NCBI RefSeq assembly: GCF_001425665.1
Contig: NZ_LMCX01000002.1
Coordinates: forward strand, 744,001 to 808,000
From: Yonghaparkia sp. Root332
GTDB lineage: Bacteria; Actinomycetota; Actinomycetes; Actinomycetales; Microbacteriaceae
DNA: 64,000 bases
Direction of reading: 5' to 3'
Below, one piece after another: positions 42,381 to 51,519 of the stretch (position 1 is its first letter; each line of letters begins with the position of its first letter). The notes under the pieces are model-generated. The model saw nothing but the letters and a program-made list of their open reading frames with translations. It was not told where the DNA came from and searched no databases. A program made the position numbers and the translations under genes.

Positions 42381-43565
42381 ATGAGCTCCACCATCGAGAC
42401 TGAGAAGCCTCTTGTCCCGGGCTCGACGGCCCACACCGACGGCGCGTGGGACGTCCCCGTGCAGACGCGCTCCGAGCGCTTCGCCTCAGCCGTGCACGAC
42501 GACTTCCCCGAGGTCACCGGGCGCGAGCTCGAGTGGCGCCTCACGCCCGTCGAGAAGGTCCGCGACCTCATCGACGGCGAGCTCGACGGCGGCCGGTTCC
42601 CGGCCGTCGTGAGCGAGGCCGCGGGCGTCACGAGCGAGTGGATCGCCCGTGACGACGCGCGCATCGGCTCCGCGGGCCTCGCGGAGGAGCGCGCGGCGGC
42701 GAACGCCTGGTCGAGCTTCCAGGAGGCCCTCGCGGTCACCCTGACCGCCGAGGAGTTCACCGAGGTCGTCATCGATCGCACGGGGGATGACCGCACCCCG
42801 CGCGCCGCCCACACGATCATCACCGCGGACCCCAACGCGCGCGGCATCGTCGTGATCGACAACCGCGGCAGCGCTCGCCTGAGCGAGAACGTCGAGATCG
42901 TCGTCGGCGACGCAGCGCACCTCACCGTCGTGAGCCTGCAGGAGTGGGACGACGAGAGCGTCCACCTGTCGAGCCAGTTCGCGCGCATCGGGCGCGACGC
43001 CGTGCTCAAGCACGTCGTGGTCTCCCTCGGCGGCGCGGTCGTCCGCGTCAACCCCTCGGCGCACCTCGCCGAGCAGGGCGCCACGGGCGAGCTCCTCGGT
43101 CTGTACTTCTCCGACGCCGGCCAGCACCTCGAGCAGCGCGTCTACGTGCACCACGACGCCCCGAACACCGTCAGTCGCGTCACCTACAAGGGCGCGCTGA
43201 ACGGCGACGGCGCCCGCACCGTCTGGGTGGGGGATGTCCTCATCGGCCGCACCGCGCCGGGAACCGACTCCTACGAGCAGAACCGCAACCTCGTCCTGAG
43301 CGACGGCACGCGCGCCGACTCGATCCCGAACCTCGAGATCGAGACCGGCGACATCGCCGGAGCCGGCCATGCGAGCGCGACGGGTCGCTTCGACGACGAG
43401 CAGCTGTTCTACCTGCGCTCGCGCGGGATCCCCGAGCAGGAGGCTCGCCGCCTCGTCGTCCTCGGCTTCCTGCTCGAGGTCGTCCAGAAGATCGGCCAGC
43501 CCGAGCTCGAGTCGCGGCTGCTGGCGGCGATCGAGGCCGAGCTCGCCGCCGTGGCGGTGGTGTGA
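42381..43565 (+). CDS. sufD: Fe-S cluster assembly protein SufD
   Basis: SufB-like partner subunit of SufBC2D, 394 aa. The N-terminal helical region is followed by the beta-helix; the end carries the typical GRFDDEQLFYLRSRGIPEQ with the conserved His replaced by the family pattern, and LVVLGFLLEVV. Starts two bases after the sufB stop and ends two bases before the Rieske gene start, so the operon is tightly coupled. Confidence 0.95.
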   Translation: MSSTIETEKPLVPGSTAHTDGAWDVPVQTRSERFASAVHDDFPEVTGRELEWRLTPVEKVRDLIDGELDGGRFPAVVSEAAGVTSEWIARDDARIGSAGLAEERAAANAWSSFQEALAVTLTAEEFTEVVIDRTGDDRTPRAAHTIITADPNARGIVVIDNRGSARLSENVEIVVGDAAHLTVVSLQEWDDESVHLSSQFARIGRDAVLKHVVVSLGGAVVRVNPSAHLAEQGATGELLGLYFSDAGQHLEQRVYVHHDAPNTVSRVTYKGALNGDGARTVWVGDVLIGRTAPGTDSYEQNRNLVLSDGTRADSIPNLEIETGDIAGAGHASATGRFDDEQLFYLRSRGIPEQEARRLVVLGFLLEVVQKIGQPELESRLLAAIEAELAAVAVV

Positions 43566-43567
43566 CG

Positions 43568-43894
43568 ATGGCCGCGACACGCGTCTGCACCGACGCCGAG
43601 CTCGCGCCCGCGACGGCGATGAAGGTCGTCATCGACGGCAAGCCCATCGCCGTCGTGAAGGACTCCTCGGGCGCCGTGCACGCGCTCGGCGACACCTGCA
43701 CTCACGGCGACATCTCGCTCAGCGAGGGCTTCGTCGAGGACGACAGCCTGGAGTGCTGGGCGCACGGCTCGAAGTTCGAGCTCGCGACCGGCAAGCCGAA
43801 GAACTTCCCGGCCTACGAGCCGGTCCCCGTCTACGCGGTCACCGTCGAGAACGGCGAGATCTTCGTCGACGCCGACCAGACCCTCACCACGTAA
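43568..43894 (+). CDS. Rieske-type ferredoxin in the SUF operon
   Basis: Small Rieske 2Fe-2S protein, 108 aa, often labelled non-heme iron oxygenase ferredoxin subunit. Cluster ligands are clear: CTHGD and, 18 residues later, CWAHGSKF (C-x-H ... C-x2-H). There is no oxygenase gene nearby; its location between sufD and sufC suggests an electron-transfer or cluster-related role in assembly, which is inference. An in-frame GTG at 43562 is an alternative start adding two residues. Confidence 0.92.
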   Translation: MAATRVCTDAELAPATAMKVVIDGKPIAVVKDSSGAVHALGDTCTHGDISLSEGFVEDDSLECWAHGSKFELATGKPKNFPAYEPVPVYAVTVENGEIFVDADQTLTT

Positions 43895-43907
43895 GGAAGA
43901 GACAGAC

Positions 43908-44672
<765 letters not shown>

Positions 44673-44676
44673 TCGC

Positions 44677-45006
44677 ATGCCCACCGCACTCGAGCCGAAG
44701 CTCTTCGACCAGGTCGAGGAGGGGCTGAAGGACGTCGTCGACCCCGAGCTCGGGGTCAACATCGTCGATCTCGGCCTCGTCTACGACCTCGCGTGGGATG
44801 ACGAGACGGACGCGCTCATCATCTCCATGACCCTGACCTCCGCCGGCTGCCCGCTCACCGATGTGATCGAGGAATCGGTCGCGAGCTCGCTCGACGGCAT
44901 CGTCGAGCGGTTCCGCATCAACTGGGTGTGGATGCCGCCGTGGGGCCCCGAGCGCATCACCGACGACGGTCGCGACATGATGAGAGCGCTGGGCTTCAGC
45001 ATCTGA
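44677..45006 (+). CDS. sufT: Metal-sulfur cluster assembly factor (DUF59, SufT-like)
   Basis: MIP18/DUF59 family protein, 109 aa, involved in maturation or delivery of Fe-S clusters. Conserved DPELGVNIVDLGLVYDL and the cysteine motif TSAGCPLTD are present. It is four bases downstream of sufC. SufS desulfurase and SufU transfer genes, usually next to these genes in Gram-positive SUF operons, are not in the window. Confidence 0.92.
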   Translation: MPTALEPKLFDQVEEGLKDVVDPELGVNIVDLGLVYDLAWDDETDALIISMTLTSAGCPLTDVIEESVASSLDGIVERFRINWVWMPPWGPERITDDGRDMMRALGFSI

Positions 45007-45026
45007 TCCCCGTCACGACCACGCGA

Positions 45027-45056
45027 AAGGCCCCCTCCCGATCGGGAGGGGGCCTT
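45027..45056 (+). terminator. Bidirectional terminator, sufT/bioY
   Basis: A perfect palindrome of 15 plus 15 bases (AAGGCCCCCTCCCGA and its complement) lies between the convergent sufT and bioY genes. The folded form has a GATC loop. Confidence 0.9.
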
Positions 45057-45073
45057 CGTGGTGCGAGAGACGA

Positions 45074-45688
45074 CTAGGCCTCAGTGCGGTCGTTGCGCTC
45101 GACGGCCTTCCAGATCGCCGGCAGGAGCGCTGCAGCGATCGCGGCCTTGATGAGCCCACCGATGATGAAGGGGTAGAACCCCGCAACGAGGGTCGCCTGC
45201 AGGTCGTTCGGCAGGCCGAACCCGCCGAGCGAGTACGACAGCCACGGCAGACCGACCGCGAACACGACGAGCGAGCCACCGATGAACGTGACGGCGGCCT
45301 TGAGCCAGCCGCGGTCCCAGCGGCGCTCAGCCGCCCAGCCGACGATCGCGGCCGAGAGCACGAAGCCGATGATGTAGCCGCCGGTGGGGCCGACGAGCAC
45401 GCTCCAGCCGGAGGCCGCGTCGCTGTAGATCGGGAGGCCGATCGCGCCGAGCAGCGCGTAGAGGCCGAGCGATGCGGCGCCGCGTGCTGCGCCGAGCGAG
45501 GCGCCGACGAGCAGCACCGCGAGGGTCTGCCCGGTCACGGGCACCGGCCAGAGCGGGACGGCGACCTGCGCGAGCGCCGCGACGAGCGCCGTGCCGGCGA
45601 TGACGAGCGCGGCGTCGGAGATCAGCGAGCGGGGGACGACGCGGTCGACGAGGGTCGAGCGGGCGGGGAGAGCGGTGGCGAGCGTCAC
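45074..45688 (-). CDS. bioY: Biotin transporter substrate-binding component BioY
   Basis: Membrane S-component for biotin uptake, 204 aa, about six spans. Family motifs seen: LAQVAVPLWPVPVTGQTLAVLL, GAARGAASLGLYALLGAIGLP, GPTGGYIIGFVLSA, and a C-terminal Lys/Arg tail. No BioM or BioN genes are adjacent, so it either works alone or shares an ECF module encoded elsewhere. The GTG at 45688 is chosen because GAGGA is ten bases upstream; an in-frame TTG at 45721 would add 11 residues. Confidence 0.93.
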   Translation of the reverse strand: MTLATALPARSTLVDRVVPRSLISDAALVIAGTALVAALAQVAVPLWPVPVTGQTLAVLLVGASLGAARGAASLGLYALLGAIGLPIYSDAASGWSVLVGPTGGYIIGFVLSAAIVGWAAERRWDRGWLKAAVTFIGGSLVVFAVGLPWLSYSLGGFGLPNDLQATLVAGFYPFIIGGLIKAAIAAALLPAIWKAVERNDRTEA

Positions 45689-45732
45689 GGGGATGCGTTC
45701 CTCACGGGAATCGGGGACCAAGGGACTGCGGT

Positions 45733-45739
45733 TAGACTA
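45733..45739. promoter_or_regulatory. Overlapping divergent -10 boxes, bioY and ABC-F
   Basis: TAGACT (45733-45738, plus strand) and TAGTCT (45734-45739, minus strand) occupy almost the same bases. They would direct the ABC-F gene (leader about 55 bases) and bioY (leader about 40 bases). RNA polymerase could serve only one direction at a time. Confidence 0.45.
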
Positions 45740-45798
45740 TCGGGCTGGCCCCCCGTGCCCCTCCCTGACGAAACCCACGAAAGAAACGGACGTTCGCT

Positions 45799-47397
45799 GT
45801 GCTCGCTGTGCAGGATCTCGAGATCCGAGTCGGAGCGCGCCTGCTCATGGAGAACGTCTCCTTCCGCGTCGACAAGGGCGACAAGGTCGGACTCGTCGGT
45901 CGCAACGGCGCCGGTAAGACGACCCTCACGAAGGTTCTCGCAGGCGACGAGCTCCCCGCCGCCGGGCACGTGCAGCGCACGGGAGAGCTCGGCTACCTGC
46001 CGCAGGATCCCCGATCGGGAGACCCCGAGCAGCTCGCCCGCACGCGCATCCTCGACGCTCGAGGCCTGGGCCAGATCGTCATCGACATGCAGCAGGCGAC
46101 GCTGGACATGGCGAGCCCCGACCCGGCGGTGAGCGAGAAGGCGATGAACCGCTACGGGCGGCTCACCGACCGATTCCTCGCGCTCGGCGGGTACGCGGCC
46201 GAGGCCGAGGCCGCCTCGATCGCGAGCAACCTGAACCTGCCCGACCGGATCCTCAGCCAGCCGCTGAAGACGCTGTCGGGCGGTCAGCGGCGCCGCATCG
46301 AGCTGGCCCGCATCCTCTTCAGCGATGCCGAGACGATGATCCTCGACGAGCCGACCAACCACCTCGACGCCGACTCCGTGGTGTGGCTGCGCGAGTTCCT
46401 GAGCTCGTACCAGGGCGGCTTCATCGTCATCAGCCACGACATCCACCTCGTGGAGGAGACCGTCAACAAGGTCTTCTACCTCGACGCGAACCGCCAGGTC
46501 ATCGACGTCTACAACATGGGCTGGAAGAACTATCTGCGCCAGCGCGAGTCGGACGAGGAGAGGCGCAAGAAGGAGCGCGCCAACGTCGAGAAGAAGGCGA
46601 CCGCCCTGCAGCTGCAGGCCGCGCGCTTCGGCGCGAAGGCCTCGAAGGCCGCCGCCGCCCACCAGATGGTCGCGCGCGCCGAGAAGATGCTCGCCGGCCT
46701 CGACGAGGTGCGCGCGGTCGACCGCGTGGCGAAGCTGCGGTTCCCCGAGCCCGCACCCGTCGGCAGGACGCCGCTGCAGGCGAAGAACCTCTCGAAGAGC
46801 TACGGCTCGCTCGAGATCTTCACGGCCGTCGACCTCGCCGTCGACCGCGGCTCGAAGGTCGTCATCCTCGGCCTCAACGGCGCGGGCAAGACGACCCTCC
46901 TGCGGATCCTCGCCGGCGTCGACCAGCCCGACACCGGCCAGCTCGAGCCCGGCCACGGCCTCAGGGTCGGCTACTACGCGCAGGAGCACGAGACGCTCGA
47001 CGTCACGCGCAGCGTCCTGCAGAACATGATGTCGGCCTCGCCCGCGATCACCGAGCTCGAGGCGCGCAAGGTGCTCGGCTCGTTCCTCTTCACGGGTGAC
47101 GACACCGCGAAGCCCGCAGGCGTGCTCTCGGGCGGCGAGAAGACGCGCCTCTCGCTCGCGATGCTCGTCGTCTCCAAGGCCAACCTGCTGCTGCTCGACG
47201 AGCCGACGAACAACCTCGACCCCGCGAGCCGCGAGGAGATCCTCGGAGCGCTCGCGAACTACTCCGGCGCCGTCATCCTCGTCAGCCACGACGAAGGCGC
47301 CGTCGAGGCGCTCAACCCCGAGCGCGTGCTCATCATGCCCGACGGCGTCGAGGACCTCTGGACGAAGGACTACGCCGAGCTCATCTCGCTCGCCTGA
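45799..47397 (+). CDS. ABC-F family ATPase
   Basis: Soluble protein with two ABC domains and no membrane segment, 532 aa, of the ribosome-associated ABC-F class. First domain: Walker A GRNGAGKTTL, LSGGQRRRIELARIL, ILDEPTNHLD; a charged linker follows (ESDEERRKKERANVEKKA). Second domain: GLNGAGKTTL, LSGGEKTRLSLAML, LLDEPTNNLD. The linker is short, so a translation factor of the housekeeping type is likelier than a resistance protein, but this is not settled. The mycobacterial Rv1473 lies in a comparable position after the SUF operon. GTG start. Confidence 0.93.
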   Translation: MLAVQDLEIRVGARLLMENVSFRVDKGDKVGLVGRNGAGKTTLTKVLAGDELPAAGHVQRTGELGYLPQDPRSGDPEQLARTRILDARGLGQIVIDMQQATLDMASPDPAVSEKAMNRYGRLTDRFLALGGYAAEAEAASIASNLNLPDRILSQPLKTLSGGQRRRIELARILFSDAETMILDEPTNHLDADSVVWLREFLSSYQGGFIVISHDIHLVEETVNKVFYLDANRQVIDVYNMGWKNYLRQRESDEERRKKERANVEKKATALQLQAARFGAKASKAAAAHQMVARAEKMLAGLDEVRAVDRVAKLRFPEPAPVGRTPLQAKNLSKSYGSLEIFTAVDLAVDRGSKVVILGLNGAGKTTLLRILAGVDQPDTGQLEPGHGLRVGYYAQEHETLDVTRSVLQNMMSASPAITELEARKVLGSFLFTGDDTAKPAGVLSGGEKTRLSLAMLVVSKANLLLLDEPTNNLDPASREEILGALANYSGAVILVSHDEGAVEALNPERVLIMPDGVEDLWTKDYAELISLA

Positions 47398-47404
47398 CCC
47401 GCGT

Positions 47405-48229
47405 CTAGCGGTGCCCGAGCAGGGCATCCTCCTCATCGGCGTCGCTCGCCCGCGCGCGCACCCGCTGCGGCGTCGGCTCGCCGGTCTCCTCGGCGACGAT
47501 GCGCTGGCGCTCCTTGCGCAGCGCCCAGCCGTAGCCGATGAAGCCCATGAGGCCGAACAGGTACCACTGGAAGGTGTAGCTGAGGTGCGGGCCCTCGTCG
47601 GGCACGGGCCGCGTCGCCGCGACCGGACGAGTGTCGGGGGCCGGCGACTCGCTGTCGAGCAGGCCGTACGCGCCCGTCATGACGGCGCCCGCCTCGACCC
47701 GCTGCGCGACGTCGGGCAGGTGGATGGTCGCGATCTGACCCTCGGGGGCGCCGCGGCCGCGCAGCTCGGGCTCGCCGGGCTTGAGCCGCGCGAGCACCTC
47801 CACGCGCCCGCTCGGAGGAGCGGGCACGACGTCGGGCGAGTCCTGCTCCGAGCCCACGGGCAGCCAGCCCCGGTCGACGACGAACACGGTGCCGTCGTCG
47901 AGCAGCAGGGGAGTGAGCACCTCGAAGCCGGGCCGGCCGTTGAGCGGCCGGGCGCGCACGAGCAGCTGCTCGTCGACGAGGTACTCGCCCACGAGCTCCA
48001 CGGGCTGCCACTCGAGGTCCGGATCGAGCACGTCGGTCTCGGGCAGAGCCTCGGTGAGCGGAACCGGGGCCGCATCCCAGTTCGCCGCGACGACGCGGAT
48101 CTCGGCGACCGCCTCCAGCCGCCGCTGCCACTGCCACTGGGCGAGGCCCACGCAGACCACGGCGAAGAGGGCCGTGAGGCCGAGCCAGCCGAGCCAGCGG
48201 CGCTGCAGGGCCAGGCTCAGGATGCTCAC
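47405..48229 (-). CDS. SURF1 family cytochrome oxidase biogenesis protein
   Basis: SURF1-like protein, 274 aa, with the family's two-span layout: an N-terminal span (GWLGLTALFAVVCVGLAQW) followed by QWQRR, a large outside domain containing RGWLPVG, and a C-terminal span (YLFGLMGFIGYGWALRKER). It helps assemble aa3-type cytochrome c oxidase, fitting ctaA/ctaB 8 kb upstream. The GTG at 48229 overlaps the stop of the small upstream gene by four bases; the reading frame continues further upstream but is the wrong frame of that gene. Confidence 0.93.
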   Translation of the reverse strand: MSILSLALQRRWLGWLGLTALFAVVCVGLAQWQWQRRLEAVAEIRVVAANWDAAPVPLTEALPETDVLDPDLEWQPVELVGEYLVDEQLLVRARPLNGRPGFEVLTPLLLDDGTVFVVDRGWLPVGSEQDSPDVVPAPPSGRVEVLARLKPGEPELRGRGAPEGQIATIHLPDVAQRVEAGAVMTGAYGLLDSESPAPDTRPVAATRPVPDEGPHLSYTFQWYLFGLMGFIGYGWALRKERQRIVAEETGEPTPQRVRARASDADEEDALLGHR

Positions 48230-48477
48230 GCCCTCGATTCTCCCGGATCCGGCAGCGAGTCGACGACCACGCCCGCGGGCGTGATCGTCACGGGGAACGA
48301 GCGCTGGGCGACGAAGTCGTAGAGGAAGTCGCGGTGCTCGTCGCACGCGAGCCACACCTTGACGCGCTCGGGGCCGTGGATGCGCGTATTGCGCCAGTTC
48401 ACCGCCCAGGTCGCCTCGGCGCGGCACCCGCTGCGCGAGCAGCGCGTTCCGGAGATCTCCCCGGGGAGCGAGATCAC
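48226..48477 (-). CDS. Small conserved cysteine-containing protein, unknown function
   Basis: Unrecognised 83-aa protein. It starts VISLPGEISGTRCSRSGC and has a third cysteine in KVWLACDEHRDFL, so C-x4-C and CDEH could together bind a metal (inference). The aromatic/basic core NWRNTRIHGPERVKVW looks conserved-type rather than random. Both ends overlap neighbours by four bases (GTGA at the start with DUF3099, at the end with SURF1), strong evidence that it is a real, translated gene of a three-gene operon. Confidence 0.8.
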   Translation of the reverse strand: MISLPGEISGTRCSRSGCRAEATWAVNWRNTRIHGPERVKVWLACDEHRDFLYDFVAQRSFPVTITPAGVVVDSLPDPGESRA

Positions 48478-48758
48478 GCCGCGGGGCCCTGCGGCGTGTA
48501 GGGCAGCAGCTGGCCGGGGCGCTCGACCGCGCGGCCGTCGCTCGGGGCGACGTTGTTGGCGACGACCACGGCGAAGTACGGCAGGACGATCGCGCCGAGG
48601 GCGGGAAGGAGCAGCCACCAGCCGGGCACGACGAAGCACGCGCCGATGCAGACGAGGCGAACGGCCATCGCCACCGAGTACTTGATCATGCGCGTGCGCC
48701 GCTCGTCGGTCGGAGAGGACGGGAGGCTGGTGATGGCGGCGCCGGTCGGCTGCTTCAT
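48474..48758 (-). CDS. DUF3099 membrane protein
   Basis: Small actinobacterial membrane protein of the DUF3099 family, 94 aa. Basic N-terminus (DERRTRMIKYSVAM), two hydrophobic spans (VRLVCIGACFVVPGWWLLLP and LGAIVLPYFAVVVANNV) and a polar tail. Function unknown. First gene of the operon with the cysteine protein and SURF1; TACACT nine bases upstream of its ATG is the likely -10. Confidence 0.85.
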   Translation of the reverse strand: MKQPTGAAITSLPSSPTDERRTRMIKYSVAMAVRLVCIGACFVVPGWWLLLPALGAIVLPYFAVVVANNVAPSDGRAVERPGQLLPYTPQGPAA

Positions 48759-48767
48759 GAGGTCTCG

Positions 48768-48773
48768 AGTGTA
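48768..48773 (-). promoter_or_regulatory. -10 box TACACT for the DUF3099-SURF1 operon
   Basis: On the minus strand TACACT is nine bases before the ATG at 48758, without a ribosome site; near-leaderless. Confidence 0.45.
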
Positions 48774-48813
48774 CGTTCGCCGCCTGCGAGATCACTGGTT
48801 CGAAGCCTGCCAA

Positions 48814-48819
48814 TAGGCT
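48814..48819 (+). promoter_or_regulatory. -10 box TAGGCT, leaderless fabG start
   Basis: TAGGCT is seven bases before the fabG ATG at 48827. Confidence 0.6.
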
Positions 48820-48826
48820 TGATGCC

Positions 48827-49537
48827 ATGACCACTCAGCGCACCGTTCTCGTCACCGGAGGCAACCGCGGCATCGGCTACGCGATCGCCGAGGAGTTCCT
48901 CGCCCAGGGCCACCGCGTCGCGGTCACCGCCCGCTCGGGCACCGGCCCGGAGGGCGCGCTGACCGTCACCGCCGACGTCACCGACGCCGCCTCCCTCGAC
49001 GCCGCCTACAGCGAGGTCGAGGCCGCCTACGGCCCCATCGAGGTCGTCGTCGCCAACGCGGGCATCACGCGCGACACCCTGCTGCTGCGCATGTCGGACG
49101 AGGACTTCCAGACAGTCGTCGACACGAACCTGACGGGTGCCTTCCGCTCCGTGAAGAGGGCGATGAAGGGGATGCTCAAGGCGCGGTTCGGCCGCATCAT
49201 CCTCATCTCCTCCGTCGTCGGGCTGTACGGCTCGCCCGGGCAGGTCAACTACTCCTCCTCGAAGGCGGCCCTCGTCGGCATGGCCCGCTCGATCACGCGC
49301 GAGCTCGGCGGCCGCGGCATCACCGCGAACGTCATCGCGCCCGGCTTCATCGAGACCGACATGACGGCCGAGCTGCCGGAGGAGCAGCAGAAGGCGTACA
49401 AGGACTCAATCCCCGCCGGCCGCTTCGCGAGCCCGCAGGAGGTCGCGCGCGTCGTGACGTGGATCGCGAGCGACGACGCCGCCTACATCTCCGGCGCGGT
49501 CATCCCGGTCGACGGCGGCCTCGGGATGGGGCACTGA
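48827..49537 (+). CDS. fabG: 3-oxoacyl-ACP reductase, SDR family
   Basis: Short-chain dehydrogenase of the FabG type, 236 aa. Cofactor motif TGGNRGIGYAI, Asp in TADVTD, NAG in VVVANAGITRD, catalytic Ser/Tyr/Lys in SSVVGLYGSPGQVNYSSSKAAL, and the C-terminal AYISGAVIPVDGGLGMGH. The usual role is reducing beta-ketoacyl-ACP in fatty-acid elongation with NADPH. No inhA or other fab gene is adjacent, so a broader SDR role cannot be excluded. Convergent with serB. Confidence 0.9.
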   Translation: MTTQRTVLVTGGNRGIGYAIAEEFLAQGHRVAVTARSGTGPEGALTVTADVTDAASLDAAYSEVEAAYGPIEVVVANAGITRDTLLLRMSDEDFQTVVDTNLTGAFRSVKRAMKGMLKARFGRIILISSVVGLYGSPGQVNYSSSKAALVGMARSITRELGGRGITANVIAPGFIETDMTAELPEEQQKAYKDSIPAGRFASPQEVARVVTWIASDDAAYISGAVIPVDGGLGMGH

Positions 49538-49561
49538 CGCCCCGCCCGACCCGCAGCGGGC

Positions 49562-50200
49562 TCAGCCGCGCAGGCCGAGCAGCGGGAGCACGTCGCGCAG
49601 GTCGCGGCGGGCGATGCTGACGTCGGCGCGCTCGCGCACGATGGACTTCGCGGCGAAGGCGACGCCGAGCCCCGCGGCCTCGAGCATCGCGAGGTCGTTC
49701 GCGCCGTCGCCGACAGCGACGGTGCGGGCCAGCGGCACCCCGCGCTCCGCTGCCCACTCGCGCAGGGCGATCGCCTTGGCCTCGGCATCGATGACGGGGC
49801 CGAGCGTGCGGCCCGTGAATCGACCTTCGACGACCTCGAGCCGATTGGCGCGGTGGTGATCGAGCCCGAGCTCGGCGGCGATCGGGTCGAGCAGCTCGTG
49901 GAACCCGCCGGACACGACGCCGACGGCCCCGTAGGCGGCGTGGACGGCCGCGACGAGCTCGCGGGCTCCTGTCGTGAGGGTGATGCGGGCGCCGACGCGA
50001 GCGCAGCATCCGTCATCGAGGCCCGCGAGCGTCGCGACGCGCTCGGCGAGCGAGGCGGCGAAGTCGAGCTCGCCCGCCATCGCGCGATCGGTGATGGCGG
50101 CCACGGCGGGTCCGGATCCGGCTTCGTCGGCGAGGAGCTCGATGGCCTCCTGCTCGATGAGCGTGGAGTCGACGTCGAGGACGACGAGGAAGCGGGTCAT
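49562..50200 (-). CDS. serB: Phosphoserine phosphatase
   Basis: HAD-family phosphatase for the last step of serine synthesis, 212 aa, without an ACT domain. Motif I DVDSTLI (nucleophile Asp), motif II SGGFHELL, motif III Lys in AKAIALREW, and motif IV AVGDGANDLAMLEAAG. The length fits the single-domain SerB. Ends 25 bases from the convergent fabG; glgC begins on the far side, same strand. Confidence 0.93.
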   Translation of the reverse strand: MTRFLVVLDVDSTLIEQEAIELLADEAGSGPAVAAITDRAMAGELDFAASLAERVATLAGLDDGCCARVGARITLTTGARELVAAVHAAYGAVGVVSGGFHELLDPIAAELGLDHHRANRLEVVEGRFTGRTLGPVIDAEAKAIALREWAAERGVPLARTVAVGDGANDLAMLEAAGLGVAFAAKSIVRERADVSIARRDLRDVLPLLGLRG

Positions 50201-50237
50201 GGGGCGGGCACTCCTCGTCGGGGGCGCACGCGCCCGA

Positions 50238-51473
50238 TCACTCGATGCGGATGCCCTTGCCGACGACCGTGATGCCGGTGTCGGTGACCGTGAAGCCGCG
50301 GGCTCGGTCGGCGGCGTGGTCGACGCCGACCTGCGCGCCGGGGGAGACCACGACCTCCTTGTCGAGAATAGCCCGCCGGACGACGGCGCCCGCGCCGATC
50401 GTCGTGCGCTCGAAGACGACCGAATCGGCGACCTCGGCCGACTCGACCGTGACCCAGGTGCCGAGCACGCTGCGCTCGATGCGGGCGCCCGAGAGCACCG
50501 AGCCGAGCGACACGATCGAATCGATCACGTGGCCCGTCTCACCGGCGCCGTCGCGCACGAACTTCGCCGGCGGCATGTTGAGCTGCTGCGTGTAGATCGG
50601 CCACGCGGTGTTGTAGAGGTTGAAGACGGGGAGGGCCGCGATGAGGTCCTGGTGGGCGTCGAAGAACGACTCGATCGTGCCCACGTCGCGCCAGTAGAAG
50701 CGATCGCGCTCGGTCGCGCCCGGAACGTCGTTGTGGTTGAGGTCGTAGACGAACGCCTCGCCCCGGTTGACGAAGTCGGGCACGATGTCGCCGCCCATGT
50801 CGTGGGCGGAGTCCTCGAGCTCGGCATCGCGCGTCACCGCGTCCATGAGCACGTCGGCGTCGAAGACGTAGTTGCCCATCGAGGCGAGCACCTGGTCGGG
50901 GGCGTCGGCGAGGCCGACCGCCTGCCTCGGCTTCTCGTGGAAGGCGGCGATGCGCGAGGGGTTCGCGGGGTCGGTCTCGATGATGCCGAACTGGTCGGCG
51001 AGCTCGATCGGCTGGCGGATGCCGGCGACCGTGACGCCCGCGCCCGAAGCGATGTGCGCCTCGATCATCTGGGTGAAGTCCATGCGGTACACGTGGTCGG
51101 CGCCGACCACGACGACGATGTCGGGCTTCTCGTCGCGGATCAGGTTGAGGCTCTGGAAGATCGCGTCGGCGCTGCCGGAGAACCAGCGCTTGCCCAGTCG
51201 CTGCTGCGCCGGAACGGAGGCGACGTAGGCGTTGAGCATGCCGCTCAGCCGCCAGGTCTGCGAGACGTGGCGGTCGAGCGAGTGGCTCTTGTACTGGGTC
51301 AGCACGACGATCTGGCGCAGCCCCGAGTTGATGAGGTTCGACAGCGCGAAGTCGATGAGGCGGTAGCCCCCCGCGAAGGGCACGGCGGGCTTCGCCCTGT
51401 CTGCCGTGAGCGGCATGAGCCGCTTCCCCTCGCCGCCAGCCAGCACGATTCCGAACACCTTGGGGGTCGCCAT
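50238..51473 (-). CDS. glgC: Glucose-1-phosphate adenylyltransferase
   Basis: Makes ADP-glucose from glucose-1-phosphate and ATP, 411 aa. Nucleotide-binding [49 protein letters not shown]-like FHEKPRQAV, and the C-terminal left-handed beta-helix. The ATG at 51473 gives [13 protein letters not shown]; it lies six bases after a TACTGT -10 on the minus strand, so initiation is probably leaderless. Divergent from glgA with only 46 bases between. Confidence 0.97.
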   Translation of the reverse strand: MATPKVFGIVLAGGEGKRLMPLTADRAKPAVPFAGGYRLIDFALSNLINSGLRQIVVLTQYKSHSLDRHVSQTWRLSGMLNAYVASVPAQQRLGKRWFSGSADAIFQSLNLIRDEKPDIVVVVGADHVYRMDFTQMIEAHIASGAGVTVAGIRQPIELADQFGIIETDPANPSRIAAFHEKPRQAVGLADAPDQVLASMGNYVFDADVLMDAVTRDAELEDSAHDMGGDIVPDFVNRGEAFVYDLNHNDVPGATERDRFYWRDVGTIESFFDAHQDLIAALPVFNLYNTAWPIYTQQLNMPPAKFVRDGAGETGHVIDSIVSLGSVLSGARIERSVLGTWVTVESAEVADSVVFERTTIGAGAVVRRAILDKEVVVSPGAQVGVDHAADRARGFTVTDTGITVVGKGIRIE

Positions 51474-51479
51474 GCCCCC

Positions 51480-51485
51480 ACAGTA
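51480..51485 (-). promoter_or_regulatory. -10 box TACTGT, leaderless glgC start
   Basis: On the minus strand TACTGT is six bases before the glgC ATG at 51473. Confidence 0.6.
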
Positions 51486-51506
51486 GGCGACTCCCAGGCG
51501 CTGTAC

Positions 51507-51512
51507 TAGCGT
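51507..51512 (+). promoter_or_regulatory. -10 box TAGCGT, leaderless glgA start
   Basis: TAGCGT is seven bases before the glgA ATG at 51520. With the glgC box 22 bases away on the other strand, the two promoters must share upstream contacts. Confidence 0.55.
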
Positions 51513-51519
51513 CATCACC

